Of a stretch of 64,000 nt of DNA, positions 34,492-42,184 are shown in pieces. Made by a program: the position numbers and the translations under genes. Origin of the DNA: Streptomyces sp. S.PB5 (GTDB taxonomy: Bacteria > Actinomycetota > Actinomycetes > Streptomycetales > Streptomycetaceae); the NCBI RefSeq assembly GCF_030403745.1, contig NZ_JAQMWP010000020.1:62001-126000 (forward strand). Reading direction: 5' to 3'. Within the stretch, counting starts at the first letter, position 1; each line of letters begins with the position of its first letter. Under the pieces are notes generated by a model that was given only the letters and a program-made list of their open reading frames with translations, was not told the origin of the DNA and searched no databases.

Positions 34492-34674
34492 CTAGATGTC
34501 GTTCGCGCTCGTGATGCGGACGCTGTCGGTGCCGAGATCGGCGTCCTGGGCGTCGTGCGCCTGCGTGATGCGGACGCTGTCGGTGCCGAGGTCGGCGTTC
34601 TGGGCGACGACGATGCCGGTGGTGACCGCGCACAGGGTGGCGGCCGTGGCGAGGGCGGAGCGGAGCAGGCGCAT
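34492..34674 (-). CDS. 60-residue secreted peptide with two 18-residue repeats
   Basis: A 60-residue protein. Residues 1-25 form a signal peptide (RLLRSALATAATLCAVTTGIVVAQ). The mature part is two copies of an 18-residue unit beginning [N/D]ADLGTDSVRIT, at residues 26 and 44, with variable ends QAHDAQ and SANDI. No cysteine is left in the mature part. The DNA repeat (period 54 nt) is nearly identical over about 34 bases. AGGAAGAG precedes the ATG. It is the first gene after the promoter with the palindrome at 34771-34786, and the serine hydrolase follows at 37 bases. Function unknown; I recognise no family. Confidence 0.7.
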   Translation of the reverse strand: MRLLRSALATAATLCAVTTGIVVAQNADLGTDSVRITQAHDAQDADLGTDSVRITSANDI

Positions 34675-34741
34675 GAGAGCCGTCTCTTCCTGTCTGTGGA
34701 GGGTGCCCCGTGACAGAGCCGGGGCCGGTAGGACGACTCGA

Positions 34742-34786
34742 ACCTTAGAAAGAGAAGCGGGGCCGGCGGTCCTGACGAATGTCAGG
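34742..34786 (-). promoter_or_regulatory. promoter with CCTGAC/GTCAGG palindrome (copy 1)
   Basis: The perfect palindrome CCTGACGAATGTCAGG (34771-34786) is followed, in the direction of transcription, by 23 bases and then a -10-like TAAGGT (34747-34742), which lies 67 bases upstream of the peptide gene ATG. The same arrangement recurs at 42102 and 43293. No consensus -35 is present, which fits an activator bound to the palindrome. Confidence 0.65.
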
Positions 34787-34803
34787 GGTACGGCCCTGAG
34801 GTG

Positions 34804-35787
34804 TCACCCGGACAACAGGGTGACGAGCGCTTCACCGGTCGCGGTGCGCCGGGCCACCACGTGTTGTCCCCGGCGCTCCCGGGTGAGGAGCCCGGCCGCC
34901 TCCAGCTGACCGCAGTGGTAGGTGACGGTCGCGGGTGTGCAGTTGAGGGTGGTGGCCAGAGAGCCCATGGTGCTCGGCCGGGCCAGCTCGCGCAGGATTC
35001 CGGCCCGGAGGGAGCCCACCACGAGCTTGAGCGGATCCCGTTCGGTGGTGGCCTCCTGCGCGGCCCACAGCGTGTTGAGCCCCGGCACGGGATAGCCGAA
35101 CCACACGGCGTCGGAACGGTCGAAGCTGAAGACCGACGCACCGTTGCCCGACACGATGGGCACCAGCACCACACGGCGGGCACCCCGCTCGAAGACCTCG
35201 GGGTGCGGGTCGGGCACGTACAGCGTCTGCCCGGTGAAGCGGATCTTGGGACCGAGTCCGGCGAGGACGAGTGGCAGGGCGTTGCTGACGACCGCCACGC
35301 CCACGCGCTCGGTCTCCCGGGCCAGCAGCGAGCCGGCCCGCGCCCAGATCGGCCCGAACGCCTCCCATACGGCGCTGAGAATGGCCGCGTACGCCTGGAT
35401 GAAGGATTTCGGCCGGTCGACGACCGACTGCCATTGCCGCGGGACCGTTCCCCCGAAGTCCGACTCCAGCTCCCGCAGCAGCAGATGGGGCGAGACGTCC
35501 GCCAGCCGGTCCAACTGGACGGAGAGATCCGTCTCCCACAGCGGCGCCGTGGGGGTCAGACAGTCGGGGACCATCGAGTACTCGGGGTTGAACAGCGGCC
35601 GCAGCACCGCCTCCGCCCCCTCGGGCACCGCCGAGCGCAGCACGCGCCGCCAGGTGGGGTGCACACCCTGGGAACGTCCGCCCAGCGCGTCCGCGACGAG
35701 CGACATCAGCGTGACACCGGGCTGCGCCACCACCGACACCGGCACTGTTTCCAGCGGCCCCAGACACAACTCGGAGAACCGGGCCAT
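34804..35787 (-). CDS. ArsR-like winged-helix regulator, DUF5937-like
   Basis: A 327-residue regulator. About 240 N-terminal residues (LETVPVSVVAQPGVTLMSLVADALGG ... LYVPDPHPEVFERGARRVVLVPIV) form a sensor-like region typical of DUF5937 proteins. The C-terminus is an ArsR winged helix: LVVGSLRAGILRELARPSTMGSLATTLNCTPATVTYHCGQLEAAGLLTRERRGQHVVARRT. Streptomyces genomes contain several such proteins, some inside biosynthetic clusters. Start at 35787, with GGGGGTG upstream. It is divergent from the serine hydrolase at 36020 and may bind the repeated TTTCGAA-type elements between them. Confidence 0.78.
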   Translation of the reverse strand: MARFSELCLGPLETVPVSVVAQPGVTLMSLVADALGGRSQGVHPTWRRVLRSAVPEGAEAVLRPLFNPEYSMVPDCLTPTAPLWETDLSVQLDRLADVSPHLLLRELESDFGGTVPRQWQSVVDRPKSFIQAYAAILSAVWEAFGPIWARAGSLLARETERVGVAVVSNALPLVLAGLGPKIRFTGQTLYVPDPHPEVFERGARRVVLVPIVSGNGASVFSFDRSDAVWFGYPVPGLNTLWAAQEATTERDPLKLVVGSLRAGILRELARPSTMGSLATTLNCTPATVTYHCGQLEAAGLLTRERRGQHVVARRTATGEALVTLLSG

Positions 35788-35828
35788 GAACACCCCCCGT
35801 TGACGTACCACCATCCCTTGGGACGCAG

Positions 35829-35919
35829 AGGTTTCGGCAAAGGTTTCGAACAAGCTGGGCAAAGATGCCCGCCGAGACACGTTTTGAAGCGTCTCGAAAT
35901 GCTGGGTAGTGTCCGTGAC
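35829..35919 (+). promoter_or_regulatory. divergent promoter region with repeated TTTCGAA-type elements
   Basis: A plausible vegetative promoter for the serine hydrolase is TTGAAG (35884-35889), 17 bases, TAGTGT (35907-35912). Upstream are two adjacent near-identical 12-13-mers, AGGTTTCGGCAA (35829) and AGGTTTCGAACAA (35841). Related TTCGAA-type sequences overlap or follow the promoter (TCTCGAAAT, ACTTCGAACAG, GTGTTCGAC). The pattern suggests a multi-site operator; the DUF5937-like regulator is the likely binder. Confidence 0.5.
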
Positions 35920-36019
35920 TTCGAACAGACTGTGTTCGACCACCGGGGGACGGCGGCGGCTGACCGACCGCGCACTGCGCCGTGCCCCCGTGCGGAACAC
36001 GCAAGAGACAAGGCACAGC

Positions 36020-37345
36020 ATGACCGAGGGGGAATCCTTGAACTCCGTCCGCCGAAAGATCACTGGCTTCGGCTCCGCCGCGACACGAGGCCACGACGCG
36101 GCGCCGCACAACCGCCGACGCCTGGTCGCCGGCGCCACCCTGGTCGCCGCGCTCGCCGCCGGTGTCCTGCCCGCCGCCGGCGCGCACGCCGCGCCCGCCG
36201 CTCCGGGCGCCGCCCGTACGGCCACGCCCGCCCCCGACATGGAAGGCGTGACCGCCGCGCTGAACGCCGCCATGGCCCAGGGCGCACCGGGAGCGATGGC
36301 CCGGTTCACCGGCCCCGAGGGCGTCCAGGCGCGGACCCTGGGCGTGCGCGACCGGGAGTCGGGTGCCGCCATGGACATCCGGGCACGCTTCCGCATCGGA
36401 AGCGTCAGCAAGACCTTCTCCAGCGTGGTCCTGCTCCAACTGGTACAGGAGGGGAAGCTGGAGCTGGACGCGCCGGTCAACCGCTATCTGCCCGGGCTGC
36501 TGCCCGACGACCGGATCACGGTGCGGCACCTGCTGACCCACCGCAGCGGTCTCGCGGACTACACGAACGCGATGTTCGAGCACACCGTGCCCGGCTTCGA
36601 GGCCGTGCGCAACCGGGTCTTCAGCTACCAGGAGCTCCTGGACCTCTCGCTGAGCGAGCCCCGCACCACCGAGCCCGGCGTCTCGTACAAGTACTCCAAC
36701 ACCAACTTCGTCGTCGTCGGCATGCTCATCGAGAAGACCACCGGGAAGCCGGTCGCCAAGGAGTACCAGCGCCGCATCATCACCCCGCTGGGGCTGCGCA
36801 ACACCTCGTACGTGCACCCCGACGTCCACATCGCGGGCCTGCACGTCCACGGTTACCTGCACCCCGACGAGGAGGGTGCTCCGCTCGTGGACTCCACCGA
36901 ACAGACCGTGTCCTGGGCGCAGTCGGCGGGCGCGGTCATCTCCAGCCCGGCGGATCTGAACACCTTCATGACCGCCCTGATGCGGGGCCGACTGCTGTCG
37001 CCGCAGATGCTGGAGGCGATGACCACCGTCACGCCGACCGACGCGACCAACACCCGCTTCTACGGCCTCGGTCTGCGCCGTTACGACCTGTCCTGCGGCA
37101 CGCAGGTCTACGGCCACACCGGCACCGTGCAGGGCTACTACACCTACGCCTTCGCGACCCGCGACGGCCGGCGCAGCCTCGCGGCGATGGCCAACACCTC
37201 GAACAAGGGCTCCGCCAACACGGCCCTCGGTGGCACGCTCGAAGCCGCGTTCTGCGGCAAGAAGCCGGCCGCGAAGTCGTCGTCGTCCGTGCAGCCCAGG
37301 TCCTCGATGCTCCCGGCCGAGTCGGACATGCCCGAACACCGCTGA
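36020..37345 (+). CDS. secreted serine hydrolase (class C beta-lactamase / DD-carboxypeptidase-like)
   Basis: A 441-residue exported protein. After a basic start with an RRRLVAG-type segment and a hydrophobic core (LVAALAAGVLPAAGAHA), the catalytic domain shows SxxK in GSVSKTFSS, YxN in YKYSNTNFV, LLTHRSGLADY, and HxG in VYGHTGTVQGYY. These define the class C/DD-peptidase fold, which acts on D-Ala-D-Ala peptides or esters. The ATG at 36020 has a modest AAGG site; a TTG at 36038 with a better GAGGGGGA site is an alternative start. It is divergent from the DUF5937-like regulator, which may control it. The tail is Ser/Lys-rich and probably disordered. Confidence 0.87.
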   Translation: MTEGESLNSVRRKITGFGSAATRGHDAAPHNRRRLVAGATLVAALAAGVLPAAGAHAAPAAPGAARTATPAPDMEGVTAALNAAMAQGAPGAMARFTGPEGVQARTLGVRDRESGAAMDIRARFRIGSVSKTFSSVVLLQLVQEGKLELDAPVNRYLPGLLPDDRITVRHLLTHRSGLADYTNAMFEHTVPGFEAVRNRVFSYQELLDLSLSEPRTTEPGVSYKYSNTNFVVVGMLIEKTTGKPVAKEYQRRIITPLGLRNTSYVHPDVHIAGLHVHGYLHPDEEGAPLVDSTEQTVSWAQSAGAVISSPADLNTFMTALMRGRLLSPQMLEAMTTVTPTDATNTRFYGLGLRRYDLSCGTQVYGHTGTVQGYYTYAFATRDGRRSLAAMANTSNKGSANTALGGTLEAAFCGKKPAAKSSSSVQPRSSMLPAESDMPEHR

Positions 37346-37373
37346 GGCCGGGGCGAGTTCCCGGCCTGGACTG

Positions 37374-37424
37374 ACACCCGCGTCCCTCGGCTCCCGCACG
37401 GCGGGGGGCGAGGGACGCGGGTGT
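37374..37424 (+). terminator. strong hairpin terminator
   Basis: A 16-bp perfect stem (ACACCCGCGTCCCTCG with CGAGGGACGCGGGTGT) with a 19-base loop begins 28 bases after the serine hydrolase stop. Confidence 0.85.
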
Positions 37425-37507
37425 GTGGTGGACCGCAGGGCCGTGGCGGGAGGGGGAAGGGAGCGGTGAAGGTCACAGCTGCATATCGGGCATTTACTCC
37501 TCCGATC

Positions 37508-37536
37508 TTCACGGAAAAACCTCAAGTTGGTTAAGT
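37508..37536 (+). promoter_or_regulatory. candidate promoter of the NlpC/P60-like gene
   Basis: TTCACG (37508-37513), a 17-base spacer and TTAAGT (37531-37536), in a locally AT-rich patch. Two AAGTTGG direct repeats nine bases apart overlap the -10 side. It would give a leader of about 70 nt. Confidence 0.4.
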
Positions 37537-37611
37537 TGGCTCCTAGTTGCACGACCACCTCCGTCAGGCGGGCGGTCCCGTGCACTCTCGTACGAAAGGA
37601 GTGCCGTTTCC

Positions 37612-38958
37612 ATGCCGCCGGAACGAACCGCGAGCCCCGGAGTGACCGACCTGCCGGGGGTGAGCGACTCCCTTGCCTCGCTGAGCGAGAGCGAGAGGCC
37701 GAGCCGCGACGAGGTCCGGCGCAGGATCGACAGCCTCTACGACCGGGCCGAGAGCGACACCGGCACCTTCAACGCGACCCGCGCGGCAGCGACGCCGCGC
37801 CGACGCGACACAGCGGGCCGTGACCGGTCCCAGGCCGACATGGAGCCCGCGATCGGCTCCCTCGCCCGCCAGTGGTTCGACGCCGCCCGCACCAAACTGG
37901 GCCCGACCGTCCCGGCACCACGGCAGGAGCGAAGGGCGCCCGTACGTCCCGACCGGGCACCCCAGGCGGCGCGCCCCGCCCGTCCGGCGGAACGTCAGGT
38001 GGAACGACCGGCGCAACCCCTCGCCCTCGAAGCACCCGAGGCACCCGGCGGCGACGCACGGCCACGGGAACTGGCCGCCGGACCGGCGCTGTCACCGGAC
38101 ACGGGCCCCGTTCCGCAACTGCCCGCCCTGCCCGCCCTGCCCGCCCTGCCCGCCGTGGCGCCGTCTCCGGCAGAGGTGTCCGAGCGCGACGAGAGTGCCT
38201 GGCACACCGGTGCGCAGCAGGTCCTCGGCGGCGACGGTTCGGCGTGGCCGTCGTACCAGCCCGACCCGGAGCCCACCGAGCTCTGGCCGACTGCCGCTTA
38301 CCTCAACGGGGTTCCCGGCCAGGCGGATCCGGCCGCCGACGGAACGGAGATGTACCCGCCCGTCGGCGCAACGGAGTCGTACCCGCCCGTCGGCGGAACG
38401 GACATGTACGGCGCCGACGTGACGAGCGGCGCGACCGCGACGTACCTCACGTTCTCCACCCAGGCCGAAGCCGCGCCGGCAGCCGCCCCGACCGCCCCGA
38501 TCGCCTTCGCGGCACCCGAAGTTCACCCCACGCCCCTCGCGACGACCCTCGCACCGGCCGCCTACACCGGATCGTGGCCCTCGGCGGACCAGGGTCACAC
38601 CACCCGGGCCGAGCGGGTGGTCGCCTTCGCCCGCTCTCAGATCGGCCGGCCATGCGTATGGGGCGCGGTCGGGCCGGAGTCGTACGACGCGACCGGTCTC
38701 ACCCAAGCCGCCTGGAAGGCGGCCGGTGTCATGCTTCCCCGGACCGCCCAGGACCAGTGGGACGTCGGGATGGAGGTCTCGCTCGCGGACGTCCAGGTCG
38801 GAGACCTCGTCTTCTTCCACGACGACCTCAGTCACGTCGGCATCTGGAGCGGGGACGGCATGATGATCCACGCCCCGGGCCCGGGAGCGGCCATCCGCGA
38901 GGAGTCGGTGTTCTTCGCCGGGCAGTTCGCGATCAAGGGCGCGATCCGTCCGGCCTGA
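37612..38958 (+). CDS. NlpC/P60-like protein lacking the catalytic cysteine
   Basis: A 448-residue protein. After an N-terminus that includes PSRDEVRRRIDSLYDRAESDTGTFNATRA, a relic of the helical region found in secreted Streptomyces NlpC/P60 hydrolases, comes a long Pro/Ala-rich linker and a C-terminal NlpC/P60 domain (about 335-448). In active members the motif is YDCSGLTQAAW; here it reads YDATGLTQAAW, so Cys and the following Ser are replaced. The His region DDLSHVGIWSGDGMMIHAP is kept. No signal peptide is visible. It is therefore likely a non-catalytic relative, perhaps a binding protein. The ATG at 37612 follows AAAGGAG. Confidence 0.82.
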   Translation: MPPERTASPGVTDLPGVSDSLASLSESERPSRDEVRRRIDSLYDRAESDTGTFNATRAAATPRRRDTAGRDRSQADMEPAIGSLARQWFDAARTKLGPTVPAPRQERRAPVRPDRAPQAARPARPAERQVERPAQPLALEAPEAPGGDARPRELAAGPALSPDTGPVPQLPALPALPALPAVAPSPAEVSERDESAWHTGAQQVLGGDGSAWPSYQPDPEPTELWPTAAYLNGVPGQADPAADGTEMYPPVGATESYPPVGGTDMYGADVTSGATATYLTFSTQAEAAPAAAPTAPIAFAAPEVHPTPLATTLAPAAYTGSWPSADQGHTTRAERVVAFARSQIGRPCVWGAVGPESYDATGLTQAAWKAAGVMLPRTAQDQWDVGMEVSLADVQVGDLVFFHDDLSHVGIWSGDGMMIHAPGPGAAIREESVFFAGQFAIKGAIRPA

Positions 38959-38978
38959 CGTTCCCGGCGGTCGTCAGG
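38954..38978. terminator. convergent hairpin
   Basis: CCTGACG and CGTCAGG form a 7-bp stem with an 11-base loop that overlaps the stop codons of both the NlpC/P60-like gene (+) and the AhpD-like gene (-). Confidence 0.5.
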
Positions 38979-39468
38979 GACGCTTGACCGACGGCAGTGT
39001 GCAGGCCGTGTCGAGACCGAGCACGTGATTGAGGCGCCCGAAAGCCAGCCAGGAGCCGAGGCACATGGTCAGTTCCACGATCTCCGCCTGGCTGTAGTGC
39101 GCCTTGATCCGGTCCCAGAAGTCCTCGTCCAGGTGGTGATGGTCGAGGGCGTAGCGCTCGGCGTACTCGGCGGCGAGCCGGGTCCGTTCGTCGAAGGCGT
39201 CGGTGGTCCGCCACCGGGTGACCGCGTCGAGGAAGCCCTCCTCGACCTTCTTCCCGTCGCGTTCGGTGCGCCAGTCCAGACAGAACAGACAGCCGTTGAT
39301 CTGGGCGATGCGCAGGCGTGCGGCCTCGAACTCGCGCAGTGCGAGGGTCGTGTGCTCGTAGACGGCCAAGGAGAATGCGCCGGCCGCCGGGCCGATCCCG
39401 GGCACCAGATCGCCCCAGACGTACAGGATGGGGTCGGCGCCCTGGGGGATGTCGATCCGCATGATCAC
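38974..39468 (-). CDS. carboxymuconolactone decarboxylase/AhpD-like protein
   Basis: A 164-residue helical protein of the CMD/AhpD family: LREFEAARLRIAQINGCLFCLDWRTERDG carries the CxxC pair (GCLFC) and the nearby motif, followed by AEYAERYALDHHHLDEDFWDRIKAHYSQAEIVELTMCLGSWLAFGRLNHVLG. Members reduce peroxides or act as decarboxylases; the CxxC suggests redox activity. The GTG at 39468 overlaps the stop of the upstream reductase-like gene (GTGA); the ATG at 39462 is an alternative. The pair is translationally coupled. Confidence 0.85.
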   Translation of the reverse strand: MIMRIDIPQGADPILYVWGDLVPGIGPAAGAFSLAVYEHTTLALREFEAARLRIAQINGCLFCLDWRTERDGKKVEEGFLDAVTRWRTTDAFDERTRLAAEYAERYALDHHHLDEDFWDRIKAHYSQAEIVELTMCLGSWLAFGRLNHVLGLDTACTLPSVKRP

Positions 39469-40541
39469 TTCTTTCCCAGTCTGCCCACCGCGGGGCGCAG
39501 CGGGACGTCGAGCGCGTCGTGGAGGCCGGGTTCGGCCTCCACGAGCCAGTCGATGGCGTTCACCAGACGGCCGGCCGCCGTCGCGTTGCCGCCGGCGGCC
39601 CGGTTGTCTCCCTCGTCCGTGGCTTCGACCGTGACCTCGATGCGGGGACGGCCTTCGACGACGACGCGGTGCGCACCCGCCCCGCCGTCCGGGGGCACCG
39701 GCCAGTCCGGGGCGCAGCGGGCATGGATGCGGGTGACGTGCTCGATGACGATGCGGGGCTCGCCCGCGACGATGCCCTGCACCTCGAGCCGCACCGCGCC
39801 CTGGGTACCGGCGGCGAACTCGCCCATCGAGTCGGTGGCGACGGACGTGTCGAGGGCGCGCCGTTCCAGGGTCTCCTCGATTCCGTCCAGCTCGGCGCCC
39901 AGGGCCCGGGCCATCATGCGCAGCTGTCCGCCCCAGATCATCGTCGGTATGCCTTCGGCGAGCATCAGCGGCTGGTAGTCGAGGGGATGGCCCATACCGA
40001 TGAGATCGCGGACGGCTTCCTCCTGGTCGTAGGCCGAGTAGTCGAAGATCTCCTGGCAGCGGACCGCGTCGATGTCCGAGCCCAGCCCGCTGACGAGCAG
40101 CGGCAGCACGTCATTGGCCCACCCCGGGTCCACCCCCGACACGAACAGCGAGCCGCCCCCGGCCTCGGCGGACTCCAGCAGCACGTCGCGGATCTCGGCA
40201 GGCGCGCTCGTGCAGTCGTACATCCCGTACAGGGACGGAGTGACGACCACCGCACCGGCCCGCAGCGCACGGCTGACGTCCTGGAGCGCGCCGTCCGGAC
40301 GGACGTCCCCGGAGGCCGCGTACACCACGGCCCGGGGAGCCTGGGCGAGCACCCCGTCCACATCGTCCGTGGCCGTCACCCCGAGCCGTCGGCCGAGTCC
40401 GCTGAGCTCACCCGCGTCCTTACCGACCTTGGCGGGAGCGGACACCAGCACGGCCACGAGCCGGAGCATCGGATGGGCCACGACAGCCCGGATCGCTGCG
40501 CGCCCGACGTTGCCCGTGCCCCAGACCACCGTGGGAATCAT
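39465..40541 (-). CDS. dihydrodipicolinate reductase-like NAD(P)-dependent oxidoreductase
   Basis: A 358-residue protein. It opens with the dinucleotide motif IPTVVWGTGNVGRAAIRAVVAHPMLRLVAVLV (GxGxxG) and continues with VVYAASGD, VTPSLYGMYDC and GVDPGWANDVLPLLVSGL, features of the actinobacterial family annotated as dihydrodipicolinate reductase or 2,4-diaminopentanoate dehydrogenase-like. It is not the lysine-pathway DapB, which is shorter. The true substrate is unknown. The ATG at 40541 starts directly at the first strand. It forms an operon with the AhpD-like gene. Confidence 0.8.
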   Translation of the reverse strand: MIPTVVWGTGNVGRAAIRAVVAHPMLRLVAVLVSAPAKVGKDAGELSGLGRRLGVTATDDVDGVLAQAPRAVVYAASGDVRPDGALQDVSRALRAGAVVVTPSLYGMYDCTSAPAEIRDVLLESAEAGGGSLFVSGVDPGWANDVLPLLVSGLGSDIDAVRCQEIFDYSAYDQEEAVRDLIGMGHPLDYQPLMLAEGIPTMIWGGQLRMMARALGAELDGIEETLERRALDTSVATDSMGEFAAGTQGAVRLEVQGIVAGEPRIVIEHVTRIHARCAPDWPVPPDGGAGAHRVVVEGRPRIEVTVEATDEGDNRAAGGNATAAGRLVNAIDWLVEAEPGLHDALDVPLRPAVGRLGKK

Positions 40542-40674
40542 GGGCGGAGGGTAACGATGCGCCGCGGAACTTCCCATAGCCGTGCGCAAGGAATGAAGTA
40601 CGGGGCGGCCGCGTTGACACCACTGCATGACATGACCGAGTCAAAGAGCTCGGTGATGGTGGAAGGAGGACCTC

Positions 40675-40839
40675 ATGGCACGCAGCACCACGCGGCCCGT
40701 CGTCACGCTCAGGTCGACCGCCGGTACCGGAGTCACCTACGTGACGCGCAAGAACCGCCTCAACGATCCCGACCGGCTCCTCGTGCGCAAGTACGACCCG
40801 GTCGCCGGCGCGCACGTCCTGTTCCGCGAAGAACGCTGA
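40675..40839 (+). CDS. rpmG: 50S ribosomal protein L33, cysteine-free form
   Basis: A 54-residue L33: MARSTTRPVVTLRSTAGTG, YVTRKNRLNDPDRLLVRKYDP, HVLFREER. It has no cysteine, so it is the zinc-independent (C-) paralogue. In Streptomyces such paralogues are typically derepressed by Zur when zinc is scarce and replace the zinc-containing copy. GGAAGGAGG lies just upstream of the ATG. A TTGACA (40614-40619) is a possible -35; I could not identify a convincing Zur box. It is 44 bases upstream of the L31 gene, in one operon. Confidence 0.93.
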   Translation: MARSTTRPVVTLRSTAGTGVTYVTRKNRLNDPDRLLVRKYDPVAGAHVLFREER

Positions 40840-40883
40840 CACCCGCCTCGGCAGCCGGCCGAGGCTCTGAAGGAGGCACCACC

Positions 40884-41144
40884 ATGAGGCCCGGCATCCA
40901 CCCCGTCTCCCGCCCCGTCGTCTTCCGCGACCGCGCGGCGGACTTCCACCTGCTCACCCGCTCCACCGTCGACGCCCACGACACGATCGAATGGACGGAC
41001 GGCGCGACGTACCCGGTCGTCGACGTCGACATCTCCTCCGCGAGCCACCCGTTCTACACCGGTACCTCGCGCGTCATGGACACCGCGGGCCGGGTGGAGC
41101 GCTTCGAGCGCCGCTACGGCCGTACGGCCCCGGTCCGTCGCTGA
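40884..41144 (+). CDS. rpmE2: 50S ribosomal protein L31 type B, cysteine-free form
   Basis: An 86-residue L31B: MRPGIHPVSRPVVFRDRAADF, LTRSTVDAHDTIEW, YPVVDVDISSASHPFYTG, RVERFERRYGR. The CxxC zinc site of L31 type A is absent. It is paired with the cysteine-free L33 as in other zinc-starvation operons. AAGGAGG precedes the ATG at 40884. A hairpin terminator follows at 41197. Confidence 0.94.
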   Translation: MRPGIHPVSRPVVFRDRAADFHLLTRSTVDAHDTIEWTDGATYPVVDVDISSASHPFYTGTSRVMDTAGRVERFERRYGRTAPVRR

Positions 41145-41196
41145 CGGACCCGCCCGCTCGGGGGCCTGCGAGGGCCTGCCCTCGAAGCCCGGCACC

Positions 41197-41232
41197 CAGT
41201 GGCCGGCACCGCACCCGCGGCGCCGGCCACTG
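41197..41232. terminator. hairpin terminator
   Basis: An 11-bp perfect stem (CAGTGGCCGGC with GCCGGCCACTG) with a 14-base GC-rich loop lies between the convergent L31 and GNAT genes, followed on the plus strand by CCTTTGCG. Confidence 0.8.
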
Positions 41233-41297
41233 CCTTTGCGTCCGGCCCCTTCGACCGCGCCGCGCCGCGAGGCAAGGTCGTGACGGGGGCCGGGGCC

Positions 41298-41990
41298 TCA
41301 GGGCGTGCGGAACCCGCGGAAGGTGACGTGTCTGCGGCCGGCGAAGCCCAGTCGCTCGTACAGGGCGATCGCGGCGGTGTTCTTCTCGGCCACGTGCAGG
41401 AAGGGCTGTTCGCCGCGGGCCAGGACGCGTCCGGCGACGGCGTTCACCAGCCGGACGGCGTGGCCCCGGCCGCGGGCTTCGGGGGCCGTGCAGACGGCGC
41501 TGATCTCGGTCCATCCCGGCGGCCGGAGCCGTTCGCCGGCCATGGCCACCAGCCGTCCCTCGGCGCGGATGCCGAGGTAGGTGCCGAGTTCGGGGGTGCG
41601 CGGCCAGAACGGTCCGGGTTCGGTCCGTGCGACCAGGCCGAGCATCTCGGGCACGTCGGCCGCACCCAGTTCGACCACGCCGTCGACGTCGGCCCGGCCG
41701 GGGCGGCCGTCGGGCCAGATCATCTGCCGGCCTTCCAGGACGAAGACGGGCTCCCAGTCCGGCGGCGGAAGCGCCGGGCAGTTGAACATGTCGGCGAACG
41801 CGCCGGGACCGAGCAGCTTGGCGAGATCGGCCCAGTCCGCCGGGTCCGCGGCGGGGGACACGGCCGAGAAGGTGGCGACGTCCGGCACGTACGTGGCGGC
41901 CCGGCCCAGTCGCCGGGCGAGGTGTGCATGGTGACCGCGCAGCGACTCGCCCACCGGGTCGTCGAGTACGGCGGTGTCGGCGCTCCTCAT
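41298..41990 (-). CDS. GNAT-family N-acetyltransferase
   Basis: A 230-residue protein. The C-terminal half is a GNAT domain: GTYLGIRAEGRLVAMAGERL, then the acetyl-CoA motif A ISAVCTAPEARGRGHAVRLVNAVAGRVL with the RGRGHA pyrophosphate loop, and motif B PFLHVAEKNTAAIALYERLGFAGRRHVTFRGF. The N-terminal 100 residues form a separate region seen in FR47-like family members. The acceptor substrate is unknown. Confidence 0.9.
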   Translation of the reverse strand: MRSADTAVLDDPVGESLRGHHAHLARRLGRAATYVPDVATFSAVSPAADPADWADLAKLLGPGAFADMFNCPALPPPDWEPVFVLEGRQMIWPDGRPGRADVDGVVELGAADVPEMLGLVARTEPGPFWPRTPELGTYLGIRAEGRLVAMAGERLRPPGWTEISAVCTAPEARGRGHAVRLVNAVAGRVLARGEQPFLHVAEKNTAAIALYERLGFAGRRHVTFRGFRTP

Positions 41991-42101
41991 GGTGTTGTGC
42001 CTTTCTCGGACGTTCCCGTGGAACGGGACGTGAATCGACGTCAGCGTGAATTCTGGCGGATGACCTTACGGGGAGGGCCGGATCAGGAGACCGCGCCGTT
42101 C

Positions 42102-42146
42102 CCTGACAGATGTCAGTACGTCGGCCCGGGGCAGGCGGCGTACGTT
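42102..42146 (+). promoter_or_regulatory. promoter with CCTGAC/GTCAG palindrome (copy 2)
   Basis: CCTGACAGATGTCAGT (42102-42117), then 23 bases, then a -10-like TACGTT (42141-42146), 38 bases upstream of the ATG of the I36-like inhibitor gene. Position and sequence match copies 1 and 3. Confidence 0.65.
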
Positions 42147-42184
42147 CTCCCGCGTCGCCTGCGGTCCGTCAGGAAGGTAATCGC

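Noticed and set aside
34492..34674. Lanthipeptide or other RiPP precursor
   Set aside because: No Cys in the repeat region, no modification enzymes nearby, and a Sec-type signal peptide argue against a modified peptide of that kind, in spite of the repeats.
34771..34786. Palindrome as a terminator of the DUF5937-like regulator gene
   Set aside because: A 6-bp stem with a 4-base loop could be a weak terminator, but the same sequence recurs in front of two other genes at the same distance from a -10 box, so an operator is the better reading.
40614..40660. Zur box upstream of the L33 gene
   Set aside because: TGACATGACCGAGTCA has complementary ends only; the interior does not match the AT-rich Zur palindrome, so I did not annotate it.
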